A DNA stretch of 64,000 bases from Vicia villosa (Eukaryota > Streptophyta > Magnoliopsida > Fabales > Fabaceae), in the NCBI RefSeq assembly GCF_029867415.1, contig NC_081186.1:106078455-106142454 (forward strand). The letters are read 5' to 3'. The notes beneath the pieces are model-generated. The model was not told where the DNA came from and made no database searches. It was given only the letters and a program-made list of their open reading frames with translations. Below, in pieces: positions 62,501 through 64,000 of the stretch; position 1 is the first letter of the stretch; every line of letters starts with the position of its first letter. A program made the translations under genes and the position numbers.

Positions 62501-62672
62501 TCCGGCAATGTCATGGAATGCAAGAGATGACCCTGGATTTGTAATTGCTACTTTCCAAAAAACAGGAAGAGATGTGAATATAAGCTATTGTTCTCTGGCC
62601 AGGGAATCTCATATTCTTGTAATTTATGTCTCTATAATAGTTTTGTTTTGTTTGGCATGTTTAAAAGGATAG
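59551..62672 (+). CDS. Calcineurin-like metallophosphoesterase (four coding exons)
   Basis: Exons 59551-59757, 60941-61542, 61961-62047 and 62429-62672 join in frame to 1,140 bp (379 residues), with GT-AG introns. The first ATG at 59551 gives an N-terminal hydrophobic signal-anchor (about residues 5-17). Motifs: Met-Met-Val-Ala-Asp-Leu-Leu-Leu-Leu-Gly, then Val-Leu-Gly-Asp-Val-Ser-Ala-Lys-Gly (metal-binding GD), Thr-Leu-Gly-Asp-Arg-Asp-Ile-Gly (in place of GNHD), Leu-Leu-Leu-His-Leu-Pro and Phe-Ser-Ala-His-Arg-Tyr. A C-terminal hydrophobic helix ends the protein. The layout recalls the Mppe1/PGAP5/Ted1-like group that acts on ER/Golgi GPI-anchored cargo, but plant function is not shown here. 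The last exon may be misjudged, because the stop lies just past the helix. Confidence 0.88.
59905..60219. mobile_element. Intronic MITE, first of a tandem pair
   Basis: Begins 'tctgtttggttcagcggtga' and ends 'aaaagctaagccaaaca', an inverted match at the ends. Internal words 'gtgatttatgtttg' and 'aaaagtgagttgaac' are shared with the next copy. Lies in intron 1 of the metallophosphoesterase gene. Confidence 0.75.
60229..60523. mobile_element. Intronic MITE, second of the pair
   Basis: Begins 'gtgtttggttccgtggtgaa' and repeats the same internal order as the copy at 59,905, roughly 80-85% similar by eye. It ends near 'caaaagctaaacgaaac'. The two copies are in the same orientation, about 10 bp apart. 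Confidence 0.75.
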
Positions 62673-64000
62673 TGTGGATGATTACAAACAACTCCCAGAA
62701 AAATACCAAAAGAAAGAAGATGGTATTAAAGTAGAGAATGCTTTGTCTCTACCAATTTTGAAATCCAAGAGAAGTTTTGTTGCTAAATTGAGTTTAGCTC
62801 AAGAATGGCAAAATTGAGTGTTTATAACTTGGATCGGCCCATTGATCAAATTGATTGTATCTCTGAAGAAATGTCAGCATCAAATGAATCAATTTGAACA
62901 ACTTCAAAATCTAAATTGATTGACAGGATTTGATTTTATCAAAGGTTTTCAACCTAGATTGCTTTGAAATGCAGATTAAACTGTTCACAAACCCATAGAG
63001 GCTAAAATGGTGAATCTTTTGCCTAAACCTATTTCTATAGACCCCCTTGGAGAAACCTTTGCATATAAGATCATATAAAGTCAAATAAGAGTGATGCATA
63101 TTATAAATACAAAATTAATAGTTTATATAAATTGTGAGTCTAATTTTGTTTTGCACATACAACTAACTATAAATCACACTGATACTACTTTGTTAAATTA
63201 TTATTTTAAATATACACTAGTAACGGAGTATATGATAAGATCTCATTGGATTAGATGCATAATTTAATATTACAATTATGTTTCAATCAATATTATTAAT
63301 TATCATATAAAAATTAGTTTTACTTATAAACTGAATTGTTTAGAGAGAGGTAAAACTGTAACCCTCAAGTTTGAGGGGTGGAGTTATGCAAGTGAATGAG
63401 AAGAAAACTTGAGCATGACTCATAATTATACGTATATAAAAGAAACTATTGGAATTATTCTCGCTTGATTTGTATGGGATGTGGGGATTGTTAGATGCAC
63501 ATCAATGATGAAGATGAATACAAAATGTGTACTCCTATGTGATGGAGATGAACACAAATGAAGATGAACAGAAAAAGTGCACTCCTATGTGATGGAGATG
63601 AACACAAGAGGCACATTTCTATGTGATGCGGATGTCCACATGTACGCCAGTTAGTGAAGAGTTTTATCTAGACTGAACTGTTGTATTGGGTCGATCTTGT
63701 TGGACCTTTGGCCACCCCAAAATAGTTGCCCTCCAAATGTTAAAGCAAACATTTTGAGACCAGTCCAAGTGTATGTTTTGTTGGGGAAGTTTGTCCATTT
63801 AGAAAGTGTCTATAGGAAGAAAGATGTCTTTGTAGTGGTACTGAGTAGGAGTAGATGGCTAATCGTTGGGTGAAAGTGCACGACAATGCAAAGTAATATA
63901 TAAGATCGAACCACATGGAGATGTATACGAGTATAGAGTTTGATCCTAATTGTTTAGTTAAAGCGATCGCAATATTGTTTGATTTAGTGCAAAATAAAAT
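62673..64000. other. Downstream region, no recognised gene
   Basis: A 46-codon open stretch right after the stop (about 62,680-62,817, starting Asp-Asp-Tyr-Lys-Gln-Leu-Pro) is Lys-rich and could be an unspliced extra exon of the metallophosphoesterase, but I do not recognise it. The rest is AT-rich to 63,480, then the short repeat below, then unassigned sequence to the window edge. Confidence 0.4.
63490..63650. repeat. Short tandem repeat, three imperfect copies
   Basis: Copies of 'cctatgtgatggagatgaac' occur at about 63,533 and 63,583, with a diverged third at about 63,619 ('tctatgtgatgcggatg'), spaced 35-50 bp apart. Confidence 0.7.

Noticed and set aside
62680..62817. 46-codon Lys-rich frame as a separate gene
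   Set aside because: It has no start codon of its own and no recognised domain; kept only as a possible extra exon.

Overview
This is nuclear DNA of a flowering plant, most likely a papilionoid legume. It is very AT-rich, its genes are split by GT-AG introns, and most of it is transposon debris. The legume call is inference from gene style and MITE style, not from a search. I see only two host genes that look functional: a SEN1-like superfamily 1 RNA/DNA helicase on the minus strand (about 35.46-41.58 kb, seven coding exons) and a calcineurin-like metallophosphoesterase on the plus strand (about 59.55-62.67 kb, four coding exons).

Positions 1 to about 24.0 kb hold a tandem array of about 13 dead copies of an RNase T2/S-like ribonuclease gene, all on the minus strand, with a repeat period near 1.5 kb. 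The copies sit in an AT-rich satellite whose monomers are about 190 bp long. They form two subfamilies with different lesions. Type A (copies 1, 12 and 13, at the edges) keeps the full exon 1 and, in copies 1 and 12, carries an inverted segment inside the C-terminal coding region. Type B (copies 3-11, in the middle) has a continuous C-terminus but shares a 54-bp exon 1 deletion and a frameshift in catalytic motif II. A Mutator-like element (17.27-21.45 kb) interrupts the array. It carries a PB1-like ORF, a broken MULE transposase and an OTU-protease region, with nine copies of a roughly 20-bp palindrome near its ends. A small cellulose synthase-like D fragment lies just past the array.

Positions 24-35 kb are intergenic. 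A Helitron-like element (26,801-28,899) is filled with the same 190-bp satellite. It sits in a duplicate of the helicase 3' flank, and the original flank at 34.8-35.17 kb is the empty site, so both ends are defined to the base. A degenerate copia fragment, two minisatellites and a Stowaway-type MITE follow. The helicase gene and its promoter occupy 35.4-42.9 kb.

Positions 43-59.5 kb are AT-rich and gene-poor. They hold a decayed copia pol region (46.0-48.6 kb), several MITEs, a retro-pseudogene of ribosomal protein P2 split by a hAT-type MITE (53.9-54.56 kb), a decayed LINE (55.9-57.76 kb) and a 1.4-kb TIR element (57.9-59.3 kb). The metallophosphoesterase gene carries two tandem copies of one MITE in its first intron. 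The last 1.3 kb shows no gene I can recognise.
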